In this document: one piece after another, positions 46,205-58,878 of the stretch
Numbering within the stretch: position 1 is the first letter of the stretch
How the letters are laid out: every line of letters begins with the position of its first letter
DNA from: Apoderus coryli
Lineage: Eukaryota > Arthropoda > Insecta > Coleoptera > Attelabidae
Direction of reading: 5' to 3'
Length of the DNA stretch: 64,000 nt
NCBI GenBank assembly: GCA_911728435.2
Contig: OU452201.1
Span: forward strand, 4,650,001 to 4,714,000
Made by a program: the position numbers and the translations under genes
The notes under the pieces: model-generated
What the model saw: the letters and a program-made list of their open reading frames with translations, nothing else
Told to the model about the DNA's origin: nothing
Databases searched by the model: none

Positions 46205-48675
46205 AAAAAAAATTAGGAGAGGAATATAAGGAAGATACCTCAAAAGGCCGCTATAAAAAGTAGTATTTATAATGGACAAAGTATATATTGCATAGCTTTA
46301 AAATATAGTATAAGTTCAACGTATCTTACACATAAGCCTTTTTATGTTTTAACCCTTGATCTAATTGTCGCCGAAATTTTGTTTTTTTTTCTTATATTTG
46401 AGGTTTACTGTGTTGTCAATCTGTATAATATGGTCAAATATAGTATTTCTTATCATTTCTAAAACGGATGCAAGACATCACATTTCGGAAGTACTTCTAA
46501 TAACAACAATAGAAAACAATTTGTTTGGTTAAGTATATATTTAAATAATATTTTTAAATTATTCGAAAAAAATTTCTTCAACTTTTTAGTATCCTTACAG
46601 TAATTACAATTATTCTAAATTTACCTAATATTTTTATTTAAGTATTCTTAATAGAAACCTAAATGGAACAACTACAAACATGAGTTAGACGTGAAGGCAC
46701 CATATTTAAAATACGGGAGCTCCCAAGCTGCTGACGTATTAATGAAACCCAAACCTTGTGTTCCTGATTATCTACAGGATCCTAACTTGATTAATGCCCG
46801 ATTTTTATCATCCTATACTTTTGGTTGTCCTGCATAGCCTCTGAACTGTTCTACCTTTTTCAAAATCATAGGTATGATTGTCAACGGATCATATTATTAG
46901 TAGATTTAAAAAAAAAACTACTATTCAAGAGATCGACACAATCGAAATTTGAAAAATGTTTATGCAGTCCTTCATTTCATGACCCCTGAACCCTAAAAAT
47001 GACCTCAATTCAAAAGTTTATATATCTATATATATTATATAAAAAATTTGGAAGCACGTTCTAGGTAGCATTTTTGACCAATCAAAACAAAATTAAAAAA
47101 TCGGCTAGGTCAATGTCTCGCTTGAGTTCATTGGCGGTTGAACTCGGAAAGTTAACTTGACTTGTCGTCCAGGTTATTTTATTCTTTCTGCAATTCAGTG
47201 CTTACTTGATTACTGACCTTCTTGCACTTGTGGATATATTTTTTTATGCTTTTTGAGAAACCAACATTAGAAAATCATCCTATTTTTTTTTACTGAAGGC
47301 ACGCCACTGGTAATAGTAGAACATGTTGGCATTATTCCAATACAATACTTATATTTCTAAATGACAATAAACTTACGGAAACTAAAACTATATTGCCACT
47401 AAGGCATATGACTAATTATTTTTGTTTAGAAATAGTGCGATATTTTTGAACGCATTAAACATTTTATGGCTTTCAAATTGCCTTATACTAAACTTAATAT
47501 TTGTTCCACTTCTACAAAACTATTATTAAGGGCAGAATTTTGCATTTTATAATTTTAAAAAATACTTTTTTGTGTGCCCTTGTATCTCTGAAACGTTTGC
47601 GGTAAGTTTTTAAACCCTACAACTCTTCAAAAGCATTGTTAACTGAGAATTACTTATTTCTGCGTATTTGCCTTTTTGCAGAAGACTATTCAAACAAGAA
47701 AACTGTATATCAGATGATGTTCCACACAATAAATTAAAATATCTTATTATAAAGCAGATTGGAAACTTCAAAAGTAAATTAGTTCTAGCTTTTGGCCAAT
47801 TGAATACTATACCCTGTCTACTAGAAATACGAGGAACACAAAATCCAACTTGTGATAATATCTCCATATACAATAAATTTTATTGTTACAAAGTTTATAC
47901 AGACATAAACGTTAAACCGAAATATATTCTACGATGTTCTAAGGACTCAATTTTAAATCTATTTGTTAGGAGCCCATAATCAGTTCCTTTTGCGGGGTAT
48001 ATACCGTCAGTTTTGAATACTAAATATTTAAGAAACCTTTTCTACATAAATGTTTTGCCAGTTATAATAAAGACACCAAATCAAACCACCATATTCTAGT
48101 TTTAATCATATAGGTATATTTAAGAAGCGAACAGTGAAATATATCTTCTACGATAACCTGAAGTATTCAATAATAATAATAGCATTTATTGTCCAATAGC
48201 AAGAAACCAATTACAGGACAAATTATCTTGATATAAAATTAAATATTGACCATAATATAAAAAAATTGATATAGCCTCCTATAAATAACGTCGTAATAAC
48301 TGTAGGGAATAAAATTCAAATAATACTGAGGCCAAAGATCGGAGAAATATTAAGAAACATTTAATAAAAGCCCGCTAAAGTATTTGGCAGAACTAAAATA
48401 GTCATATCCATAAGTCAGAGGCTATTAAATCGCAAATCTAAATTAGCCAAACCACTTTAAATCTGAACATTCTGATGTGAGGCCGTGCGCGATTTATTTT
48501 TACATATAGTCATACAAATTTATTTATAAACAGAGTGAATTTATTTTAAAACGATCTTCATACAACATATAAATATACAATGTTTGTGTTTTGCATTTAA
48601 ATTGTATGTTATGTTTTTATAACAAATGTTCATAGTTTTAATTCTTTATTGTGGTCGACCTAGAAATGTGATACG
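46205..48675. other. intergenic, one possible LINE tail
   Basis: AT-rich with no supported gene. At 48174-48200 the minus strand reads GGACAATAAATGCTATTATT, like the LINE 3' tails elsewhere. The 103-codon frame at 47668-47979 (with NKLKYLIIKQIGNFKSKLVL) shows no family. Confidence 0.4.
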
Positions 48676-48681
48676 TTTATC

Positions 48682-48996
48682 ATGATTAACGATGAAGATC
48701 AACACCATATTGAGCTAAATAAGTTTGAATCAAGTGAGCACGTTGAAACGGATCGGAGTAAAAACGAACATTCCAATTTGTGTTTCAGATTTCTCAAGAA
48801 AAGTATGATTTCATTTTTATATTTTGTGTTACGTGTATAACAGATAAAAAAATGTTATATTTAAATATGTAATGAGCTTTAAGTTAAAGTCCTTAGAGTC
48901 AGAGTTTAACTTTGTTTCTAGCATGGGCAAAATTCACCGAAACCAAACTACCTGATGACGAAAACGATTTTAATAGCTTAGATTTATACTACTTAA
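48682..48996 (+). CDS. first two coding exons of an unidentified gene
   Basis: Exon 1 (48682-48802) opens with ATG (A at -3) and runs 40 codons plus one base to a GTATGA donor. A 119-base intron ends TTTCTAG, and exon 2 (48922-48996) continues in frame for 25 codons to a strong GTAAGT donor, again phase 1. The split codon ACA reads smoothly through RFLKKTWAKFTETKLPDDEN. The protein start is acidic and hydrophilic (MINDEDQHHIELNKFESSEH), with no signal peptide, like the cytosolic N-terminal tail of a transporter or channel. Short intron, matching phases and coding-like composition make it credible. No third exon was recognised up to 64 kb, so the rest lies behind a long intron or outside the window. 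Confidence 0.5.
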
Positions 48997-48999
48997 GTA

Positions 49000-49805
49000 A
49001 GTATTAGTTTGATATTTTATAATGCACAATTTGTTTGATTTATTTGGGTGCACAAATTGCGCAACCATTTATTTTTTAGACGACAATCAGAAATTAACCT
49101 CGTTTACTTGCTAGCCAAACAATTATTGTTTTTATTTTACATTTTGTGATATATTCTTCAATAATGAATTAATTATTTTAACGATAATGATCTAAATTTA
49201 AATGTCTATAAATATTGAAGGCTAACACTAAATCCCGCCCCTGTTTTTTATCAATAAGGATTAATAGTAATATATAATAGATTTCTGAGGTTTCGCAACG
49301 TTATACTAATTATTTACAGTTTGAAACTTATATAGAAGTAAAATATTTTAAATCACACTCGATTAAATTAAATGCATCGGTTTTTCTATTTTGTTGCTTT
49401 TTAACTAAACAACTTCCAAATATAAAGTCTTGTTACCTTATATAGCAACCGAACTCAAACAATAAAGCTTTCTTTGAGATGGAAATTCGTAGAATTAAAT
49501 GAATTTCTACTTCTGGCTGTCGTTATGAATTTTGTTTCCTGTTTCTTATACTTTTAAAATCACTCGTGCTAGTATTTATAAGCACTACCGATGTTTTTCG
49601 AATTTGTTGTTTTTAACGGCCAATCACCATTGATGAGTTCTGATCAACGAAATTGAAAATAGGGTGTGTGAAACATTCCAAAAATAAAGTAACAAATAAA
49701 CTCGTAAAGTAAATACGTTTTAAAAGTATATGCGACGTTGTTACAAAGATCAAAGAGGGGAAAGAAGTTTGAAAAATTTGTTAAATTTACGTTTATACAA
49801 GGTAC
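49000..49805. other. intron or intergenic, nothing supported
   Basis: AT-rich, directly after a GTAAGT donor. No acceptor-plus-open-frame combination stands out. Confidence 0.4.
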
Positions 49806-49809
49806 GCCA

Positions 49810-50190
49810 AAGTCGATAGCCTATTAGAAGTATCTAGAGAACGGATAAAAATATATTTCTGAAACTTTAAAGACAGCAGCAGTGTATGCTGTGATTTAAG
49901 TATTGCTATTTGAACCGGGATCTAGATTTTCAACTTATTTTTACCAGTGGGCTGTTGCCAGATCGTGTGGTGCTAAAACCAACTTTGAAATTTCAAATGA
50001 AACACTTTATTTATTATTGGATTGTCGGATTCTACGTGTGATCCTTAGCATATTTGCTTTAAGATGCCCTATATAGCTCTTAGTATTCTTGATATATGAA
50101 TTAATTTGGAATTTTGCACAAAATTGCTTCACTAAACAACGAAATTTGGCCAAGTCGAAAAGCAGTTTTCCTTTCGAATAAAAGTAAGTA
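49810..50190 (-). repeat. interspersed repeat, copy 2
   Basis: Inverted relative of 1020-1340. On the minus strand it reads CAAATTAATTCATAT, AGCTATATAGGGCAT, AAATATGCT, ATCACACGTAGAATC, ACACGATCTGGCAAC, AATCTAGATCCCGGT, CAAATAGCA and AAATATATTTTTATC in the same order as copy 1. The small frame at 50007-50219 runs through it antisense to nothing known. Confidence 0.65.
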
Positions 50191-50199
50191 CAAACTGTC

Positions 50200-52425
50200 T
50201 TATGGTATCTCCACAACACAAGAGACGAATTGAAGTCGAAACAGAAAGAAACGCAAAGTTGTCTGCTCTAAGGACTTGGGTTCTCAACAAACAATAATTA
50301 ATTTAGGAAAAAGAATCAGGTTCCTTTCAATAATCCAATGTTTCTACGAGAAACTTTTATTTAGGAAACTTTTTCATTTAGGGATAGGAACATGGCATGT
50401 CATATGAAAGGGAATTTGAATGTCTTTATTCAGAATATTTTATAATATACAGGGTGTTCAATTTGAGAAAATTGACTTAGGTATGTCTATTTTTACTAGT
50501 AGAGAACCTTATGATGAATCTGTCAAAATAGTTGATTTTTATAAGATATTCTTCACCTATCGTTGAAATTTCCACAGTCTGCCTATTCAGGTGACCAAAT
50601 GGTGAATATTTTTCACAGACCTGTTTTGGTACAAAAAAATTCAAAATACATTATTTATATAAAAACAGTTGAAGATAGGTGTAGGGAAGTGTTAAGACAA
50701 TATACTCCAAAACAGATAAGAAATCAACCTGTATATTTATGTTGAATTACTATTTCATTTATCGGAATCTACGTATATGGTGAAATGCCTTTATCAATAA
50801 TTGTATAACCCTTTCAAAAAGACTGCAATACGCACAGGTAGAACATTTAAGCCATAAAAAGGTTGCTGATCAAAGCATAAACTATGAAGGATACTTCAAC
50901 GTTTTCCTTTTATGCCTTGCTACCTACGCTATAATATAATATAATTGAAGTTGGCAAAAAGTTGAATAGCCAAATTATAATAAAACCAAAATTTTATATT
51001 ACTTTACAAGACACATTGAATTCATTAAATCTTAATAAAGAAAACTCAAATTTAATTTTGTTATCTTGTTTTCGTTTCACCTGAAGTTTTTTCAATACAG
51101 GTTGTCCTAAAACAGAAAGTGATTGTAGCATATAAATTCTTTGATTCAAAAGAAGATTAATATTATATCTAAATTTTTCACTGCTACTATCCAACTCATG
51201 TATGATTGGCAATCTCTACAGAAGATTTCAGTGTATCTATTAGAATATCAGGGATCTTAACACGAAAATTCATAAATTTGGTTCTTATGTCAGAGACGTT
51301 TATACCGCAATTTTAGAAATATTTGCGGATTAACTGAAAGTTTATTCGTTTTGGCTTGTCATCAATCTTTGTAATTACTGTATAGCCGTTGTGGTTCATC
51401 CCTGTCCTTGATTTCCATTTAAACAAAAGCAGAAGCGCAAAAAGTCTAATCTAAGACGACAATGTCCTGTAAGAAATCCTGAGATCCAAACAGACTTTGG
51501 ATCTTTCATGATTGAAGTTTCCAAAGAATTTCTTGAAGTGTATCGGTCCAGGAAGATTAACCTTCAAACGCTGTATTTTGGGATGCGAACGGAATAAAAT
51601 TCCTCGATACCTCCAAAAAGTAAACACCAACAGCGACTATTCTGAGAGCAGGAACGTCATAATTTGTTACGTCCAAGCTGCAGAAGTTTTTGAGGAAAAT
51701 CACAATGAAATTCATAGAAAATGACACACAAAGATATCGAACCCTTTTTTTTAGTTGTCATTATATTATGATGGTGATTAAAAATGCATATTTCTGCTTC
51801 GACCAAAGCGCCACTAACGATTTAAAAAACACAGTCGCGTAGTAAATCATTTACGTCTATTAACTTCTAACAACAACTAACACCCTTAGCTTCATTGAGA
51901 GGTTGTTTCTCTAGTAAAGCACAGTATACTTCTCAAAACAAAGTCCTGCTATTTAATTTAAAATAGAAAATACTAATCAAAATTGTGTATTGTTTTAGAT
52001 CAGTCTGTATACGATAGGAAAACTTAAACAAAGAATTTTAAATTAAAATCGCACACCTGCGATAGCCGTATCTTTTTTTCCAAAACTTTTAATACATTTT
52101 TCGTGTCTCCAAACATAAAAAAGCTAAATAAATAAAATAGCAAAAATAACTTCATTTAACTTGTGAAAGCTCTCTTTATGTTAGTGGATGTCGAGAGTGT
52201 ACCTTATGAGACCCCAACAGAAAAGGCAACTTTTTCGACAAAAGTTTTGAGAACATAATATAGAAATAATATACTTTACTATACTATGCTTTCCGCTATA
52301 CACTTTGGTTAACAAATACAATGCAGAACTGAAAATCACCTTTATGACATGAGCTTTTAGCGTAAATCTTACAACTTTATTTACGTTTGGAGATAAAGAA
52401 TAGTTACTTGATTAAAAATATTATG
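50200..52425. other. gene-free interval with unassigned frames
   Basis: A lone TACAGGGTG end at 50449 precedes a 60-codon frame (50563-50745) with RCREVLRQYTPKQIRNQP. 51450-51720 reads RRQCPVRNPEIQTDFGSFM in one frame and then breaks. Both look like debris of mobile elements that I cannot classify. Confidence 0.3.
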
Positions 52426-52429
52426 TGCT

Positions 52430-53220
52430 TGCCGGCAACAAATGTGGTTGAGGTTTTAGTGCCAGGCTGCCTATTGTAGTTCGCTGGTGCCGACGTTTTT
52501 CCTTGAACTCCAACTTGGCACACCCCTTTAGTTCTTAAAAGAACTCGTGTGGATTGTTGTTTTTCCAGCCACACGAAGCCACCTATGGTGACTTGCTGGA
52601 GTAGTTAAGTTTTCCTAACCTATATCCCAAACGACAGGGTTAGTCTTCGTACGGGATTGGCGAGCGACACCGAGGCATTTAAAGCTTCGAATAGCGGCGC
52701 AAAGTTGACACTGGTTCCTTCTACCCTCTGATGTAACTTGTCTCTAGCCTTTCCCCACCCTCATCTGCGCCTTGAAGTGCATCAGGGTCCCTTAGCTTTA
52801 GGTTATATTATTATATTTTAGGTTAGGTTAGTTTATTTTCGACCACGCCGAGTTACTCTTATGTAGAGTGTTTAGGGTTGTCCTTTTTGCAAATTTTTCT
52901 TAACTTATCTAGACAATGGACAACCCAACCACAAATGAACATGCCTCATCAGATAAGTTGAAATTCCATCAGAGGTATTACTGTCGTGGTGAACCTTCTG
53001 AGATGGATAAGGTTTGTCCCCTATGTGAGCTCCCCTTTAAAAACCGAAGGCACTACTAAACTAAACTATGATCTTGAAGGTAAGATCTAATGCAGTGCAT
53101 TGGATGGCCCCAGCTCCAACGCGGGGTAAGAATGCTTCAGATACACAACGATAATGCTGGTTTTTGCTTAGTATCAATCAAGTTCGTTTTCAGTTAAACT
53201 AAATTATCAGACATTCTGTA
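52430..53220 (+). mobile_element. probable LINE 5' region with ORF1 start
   Basis: Distinctly richer in G and C than its flanks, with a structured leader and AGGTTAGGTTAG at 52822-52833. At 52917 an ATG opens MDNPTTNEHASSDKLKFHQR, then RGEPSEMDKVCPLCELPFK with a CxxC pair, and stops after about 47 codons. A zinc-finger start behind a long leader suits ORF1 of a non-LTR element, but the family is not certain. An RTE fragment follows 750 bases on, with no sign that the two belong together. Confidence 0.4.
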
Positions 53221-53224
53221 CATG

Positions 53225-53970
53225 AAAAATAAATAAAATAAAATAGAATCTAATTAAACTAGGCCCATCGCGCAAACTGTTTATAACTTCATAATAAAAT
53301 TTTACATTTTCTATTAAAAAGGCATTAAAATATCGTAGGCATTCTTAAAATTTTCAAACGAATAAATTTTCGATGGAAAACCAAATCAGTTAAAGTCATT
53401 TCAGGTAGCAATATAAAGCTAGAAGCCGAACTTTGCATGCATGCCACTTATAGCCCAAATGATAGGCTAATTAAAGATATTGGGGAGATTTTGACACCCT
53501 TATTTGTTTTCACGTATTAATTAGCGATGTAAAAACCATATAATGAAGTGTTTATAGTGTTAGTACATAATAGTTAAATTTTAGTTATGTAAATTGCAAA
53601 ACTTCAAGAAAAAAGCGCTACATTACACATCGTGCTGTGCATAAGCCTCTAACTTATATGAGCCTCCCATTAACTTCATCATATCGTTAACCCTACTACT
53701 CTACACCTCAGTAGCCATGGCAACAGGTTGCGTTTGAGATCGAGGGAAAATGCTTCCGTTAGAGCAGCTTCAATTTAGCTTATATACAAATATATATTTT
53801 TTTGCACTTATTAGACGTATGAAAAATGAATTTGCTGTCGCTTTGATTTTCATGTTTTCATTGGCAACATTTATTAGAAGACAAAAATTATGCAGGACAG
53901 GAAGAAAAAACACCATACTGCTAAAAATTGAAACATTGAATAAGGTAAAATCAAAAAATCATTTTCCAAC
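53225..53970. other. intergenic, nothing supported
   Basis: AT-rich. The 74-codon frame at 53750-53974 is hydrophobic and unplaced. Confidence 0.35.
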
Positions 53971-53972
53971 TT

Positions 53973-55620
53973 GATAGGGTTGAGCATGGAACACTTTTGA
54001 ACATACAAAGAACCTTGGGAATAGATGGCAGAAGGCAGTGGTCCGAATCGATGGAAGACTAACCAATGAATATTGCATTCAACGAGGCGTCAGACAGGGA
54101 TGCATCCTCTCCTCGCTGTTGTTCAGCATCTACTCGGCTTTGCAAAATAAAGACCTTGGAGTGAAGATTAACGGTGAAGTTATTAATAACATTCGATATG
54201 CCGACGAAACAGTCATCTTGTGCGATAGTATCCAGGGCCTTCAAGAGTTGTTGGATAGTGTAATCACAGCAGGAAGAGAAATGGGTTTGAAAATAAATGT
54301 CAGTAAGAGAAAATGAATGATATTCAGTCGCCAACGGCACACCGATACTTCCCTGCAGATAGACCAATAAAAAATTGAGAGATTTACCCAATTCAAATAC
54401 CTTGGTTGTTATATCACAGAACATCAGTACCCTGATAAAGTGCAGAATTGAGACAGCTCGCACAACTTTTCTGAGAATAATAATAATAATAATAATAATA
54501 ATAAAGTGGCTTTATTAAACACATATTACATCGATATTACATATTATTGTGTTTATAAAGGCGAAGTCTAGCATAAATGCTACTCAACTCAACCTTAGAA
54601 AAAATTAAACAGTAAATTCTAAAAATTAATACAAAAATATTATTGTATAACATAACAAAATTGACCAAATGAAATTTAGGCATTAATTAAATGTTAACAC
54701 GTAATTATATTTTAATTACATTGAAAGATTGACAAAATTAACTAATCCAGAGTAATTAGTATTATTGTGAAGCAAGAAAAAAATCACGACATTTTCTACG
54801 GAAAACATACAAACTTAGATGTTTGAAATCGTTAGGCACAGAGTTATATACAGTTGAAGCATTATAACTAAAAGATCTCTTAAACATGGCGGTACGGAAT
54901 CTCGGAAGACATAATTTTGTGCTATCTCTGATATTAACATTATGCAAATTGTGCCTGAACTGCAGTTTATTTCGAAGATATGGAGGATTAGAAGAACCAA
55001 GAAGACGAAAAATGAAAACTGAGTAATGGTATTTAACACTTGTTTCGATACGCAACCATTTCAGTTCGTTAATCTTGCAGGAAACACGATCAAACTTTCT
55101 GAGACCAAAAACATACCTACAACACGTATTTTGAATTTTTTGAAGTCGATTTTGCGTGAACTTGTCTAGGCAAGGGAAGTAGCAAATGTTGGCGTAGTTT
55201 ATTATTGATAGTACTAGAGACTCACACAATTTTTTTCTTAATTTAAAGTTTATCAAACTAATATTAGAGTACAGTAGTCTTAATACCATATAGAATGAAA
55301 TCATTTTTCGCTAACGACAACTTATTAAATCTTAAATTACGTCAAAAAATGATCAAATTTTATATTTGGTCCATGTTGTTGTATCGAGCTGAGACTTTAA
55401 AGGCTGCTACAATCAATCGTCTAGAAGTACTTGAGATGTGGTTGCACAACAAAATGATCCAAATACCTTGGACCGCCACGCAGACCAACGAATAGAGCAA
55501 ATGCCGTTCGTGAATTATTTGACACTATTAAAATACGAAAGATATCATACCTGGAACATGTTCTTAGAGGAGACCGATACAAGGTGCTCCAGCTTATAAT
55601 GAAGTGCTTCAGAACAGTTT
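53973..55620 (+). mobile_element. RTE-type LINE fragment, split by another LINE
   Basis: Left part: DRVEHGTLLNIQRTLGID, then RRGVRQGCILS-type RT text in the form CIQRGVRQGCILSSLLFSIY, NNIRYADETVILCDSIQGLQ (YADE in place of YADD), GREMGLKINVSK and FKYLGC. Right part, after the inserted LINE: RMKSFFANDNLLNLKLRQKM, WSMLLYRAE, RLEVLEMWLHNKMIQIPW, and in other frames IRKISYLEHVLRGDRYKVLQ. This order is that of the RTE reverse transcriptase through its C-terminal end. It is 5' truncated, has an altered active-site Asp and stops, and no tail is evident. The reading frame runs through cleanly if the insertion is left out. Confidence 0.88.
54479..55291 (-). mobile_element. 5'-truncated LINE inserted in the RTE copy
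   Basis: Flanked by AGAAT at 54474-54478 and 55292-55296, a 5-base target duplication. Its minus strand runs into the body of the frame at 55304-54762 (180 codons): SLINFKLRKKLCESLVLSII, NYANICYFPCLDKFTQNRLQ, KIQNTCCRYVFGLRKFDR, ELKWLRIETSVKYHYSVFIF, and LRNKLQFRHNLH, the region after the reverse-transcriptase domain of a Jockey/CR1-like LINE, open to its stop. About 280 bases of 3' UTR end in TTTAATAAAGCCAC and (TTA)n at 54479-54504. The open frame and clean borders mark it as young, and certainly younger than the RTE copy. Confidence 0.9.
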
Positions 55621-55624
55621 TTTC

Positions 55625-57125
55625 CGTTTCTGAATTAGTCCTGGAGTGCTTACAAACGGATTGCTGTGGCTTTCACAAACATTGCATTATATTGGAGTTA
55701 GCCAAAACGTAAACCTAAATTTGTTGAAAATGAAGGAAATTCTGCAGTAACAATTAATTGGTAAACATTTTAAATGTCTTAAAATAATTATTTCAACTTT
55801 TGATTGATTTCTTAACTTTCGTGTTTGTCTTATTACAAATGTCACCCCATAAACTTTATCCCAACTTCTGCCGATTAATATCTAGATTTTAGCACGACTC
55901 TCGTCCAATGGTTGTTGAGGGATTTACTTCTGACACATTTTCAGTCTTATCTCTAATTCTGTACGTGTATGATAATAGCATTTTAGATGTCCGTTGTTGC
56001 AGGAGTTCTTATAGGGCATGAAATAACTCTCTAATTAACACTGTAGTTGAGCATAAGATTTTGGATAAGAGATTACTTTTTCATTTACATTTTAATGCAG
56101 AGACTCCTTGCTAGGGATAGACGATAGTTCAACGAACGAATCATTACCTCACACGAAATAGGTATTGCAGTTTTCTTTTTTTGTTTGATAATATTTTGGA
56201 AAATTTTTAGCGGATAAAATATGCATAATGCTTCTTCTTCTGAGTTTTTGAACTGTAGCACTCTTACGCGATGTGTCCCTGTATAAAATAGTATGCACGT
56301 TGCGAGTCGCTTTCAATTAATTTGGTTTTACATAATTTCGTATTGTTTTTCATAACATAAAGGCAATAATGTACTCATTGAATATCATAAAAACTCTGCT
56401 GAAATACCATCATCAAATAATGTTCTGCATATACTTTTCCTCAATGTATAAAACGAGAATTGTTGAAAATTCTACTCTATGTTTACGCTATTCAGACAAA
56501 ATTGTTAAATACAAACGGTATTCAGCAATTTTTGTTTGCTCCTATTTCGCGAATGAGTTTTGCAATTGCTAACTCCAACTCCTCCATTTGGATTATTAAA
56601 GAAACTACAATTTACGTAATAGTAAAAATAAGGTACAATTTTATTTCATATAAGTGCATTTCGGATTTAATTTGAGTTACGTACTAATAGAACATGTGGG
56701 GTCAAACTTATTTGATTCAAGATAATAACTGAAGGTGATTACTTTAACTTATTTATTTTATTTTCTCATCTGCAAATACTTATCCATCAAAGTAATACAA
56801 AAATATCATTTTGAAGATTTTACATTGAGGTAAAGTAATCAATATGTCTAAATCTGGTTTCTAAAATATAAAAGTAACATTTAAAACAATAATAAAAATT
56901 TTCGAAAAATTTATATTAATAATAATTAATAATAAAAATGTTCAGCTGTTATAATCTGCTTCATTTCAAGTTGATATATTTGAATAATTAGAAGAGATAA
57001 GGACATGCGGTTTTTAGAAAAGTAAAGACATATTATTTGTAATTAAAGTCATTAGATTCGATTTTTTAAATTTAGTCGCCACTGAAATTGACAGGGTGTA
57101 AACAAAACTACTGACTTTTTGCATT
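55625..57125. other. intergenic, nothing supported
   Basis: AT-rich. The overlapping frames at 56369-56675 show no domain. A lone ACAGGGTG lies at 57090. Confidence 0.4.
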
Positions 57126-57129
57126 AAAA

Positions 57130-57300
57130 GAAATAAGAAGTCGTCCATGTTGAAGTCGAGTGGAATGATATAATCAGGAAATGAAAGTCAACCTCCACGA
57201 AACAAATTTAATAGATTTCTTTATAAATTCTTATTTAAACCACACATGTTTCGCACCAGGCCCCATCCTCAGTGGTTAGTAACGTTACGACAAGCTATGT
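57130..57300 (+). repeat. half copy of the 22-kb palindrome family
   Basis: Matches 22070-22260 in order: AAGTCGTCCATGTTGAAGTC (22 kb: AGTAGTCCATATCGAAGTG), GAAATGAAAGTCAACCTCC, AAATTTAATAGAT, ACACATGTTTCGCACC, GGCCCCATCCTCAG and TGGTTAG. No inverted second arm follows, so this is a single arm or a one-armed ancestor. Confidence 0.75.
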
Positions 57301-57304
57301 TGCA

Positions 57305-58875
57305 TTATGTTTTAAAATTATGTCTATATTGTAAGGAGAAAAGTATTAATATATCCAGAGAGATTTGTAGATACTTAAAACAAAAAATTGATATTAAATT
57401 TTTGTTTGTTAGCAATAATCACACATGAATTGTATCCAAAACTGAAAAATCTTTTGTTACTTAACTTTTCCTCGAAAATATAAAATTATAAATAAAAAAC
57501 ATTATAGCATAAGCTGTTCATAGCATTCTATTTTCTGTGTCTGTGAGTTTAAGTTAAAAAAAACGAAAGTAGAGGCAACCACTTTACTTCGTAGCTAGAG
57601 TTAAATTGAGTTTAAATTATCGTTCGTTTGCCAAAAACTTATTTGCTGAAATAAACACAAAACTGTTGATGTGACTAGGATATGATTATAGGACCATGAC
57701 CTACAATCTACAAGTATGTATACATTGAAATTTCTGCAATATACAGGTATGCATTCTGAATAGAAACAAGCAAAATAATCATATGAAAACATTATCTTCA
57801 AAATTAAAGCTATTAAAGAAGTTAAATGACGATATAAAAAATAAAAAAATATATAACGTAATACCAACCTTTTTATTTTTGCAAAACCGCACGGTTCTCT
57901 TGGTTGAGTGTTTGTTTTTGTAATTATAATATGCCAAATTGACAGGCATTAGCCGCACGCTTATGGTTAAGTTAAGTTCGGACGTATCGCTCGGGATTAT
58001 CGTTTGTTTTCATGTGTTCCAATTTGGGATGGTCATACTATATTATAAATTAAATAAATTATAACTATTGTTAGGTACATAATTTATATTTAATAGATGG
58101 AAGTAGATGTCAAATTGTCTCGCTTGTTTTCGAATAATAATGGCTGCACTGAATACATAAATCTATGTCTCAATAATGGGTTTATCGCCAACATTAGGAG
58201 GGCTTTAGAAAGCTCTTATGTGATCGACACTGATAAATGATATTAATGAGATTTTGTCAAATGACCCGCACCGCCCTTATATCAACAAGCTGAAAAGCTA
58301 AATTTGTACACTTGTCAATTGTCAATGAAGTAAAAACCATTGGAAAGTATTGAAATCTGTACAGGTGGTCACAAATGCGTGCCCACCCGCATATTCCTTG
58401 AATGAAAGCCAAAGTTGTCGTTTTTGGAATAGAAACTTTATTAAGTGTGAGTTATTGGTGAGTGTCAAAGTAAGCAAGGAACTACGGCATTGCAAATTGT
58501 TTTACGAAAAATATCGATAGAGTAAACCTGAAGAATATATTTTTGTGTTGATAAGCATTTTCTCTTATTCTTTGGCAATAATATTAAACAAAAGAAAAAT
58601 GTTGCTCTGAAGGAATGAAAAGTGCTACTTTCTTCTAATATTTGATGATCGAAAACATATTTCTTGAAGAGGATACTGCCATGCCTAGGCATTTCTCTCG
58701 CTAGGAAGGAAAATAATTTCAAATTAAATTACAAAGATCATGTACAGGAAATACAAATGCAAATATTTTGAACTGCTTACTTATTTATTACCAATATATA
58801 TAGTACAATATTGAAGATTAGTAGAATTTTCAGCAGAAGATCCAACAACACTATCACTCTTTGAATATGATACTC
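57305..58875. other. intergenic, nothing supported
   Basis: AT-rich with no supported gene. The frames at 57601-57867 and 58465-58722 are hydrophobic and low-complexity. Confidence 0.4.
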
Positions 58876-58878
58876 GTA

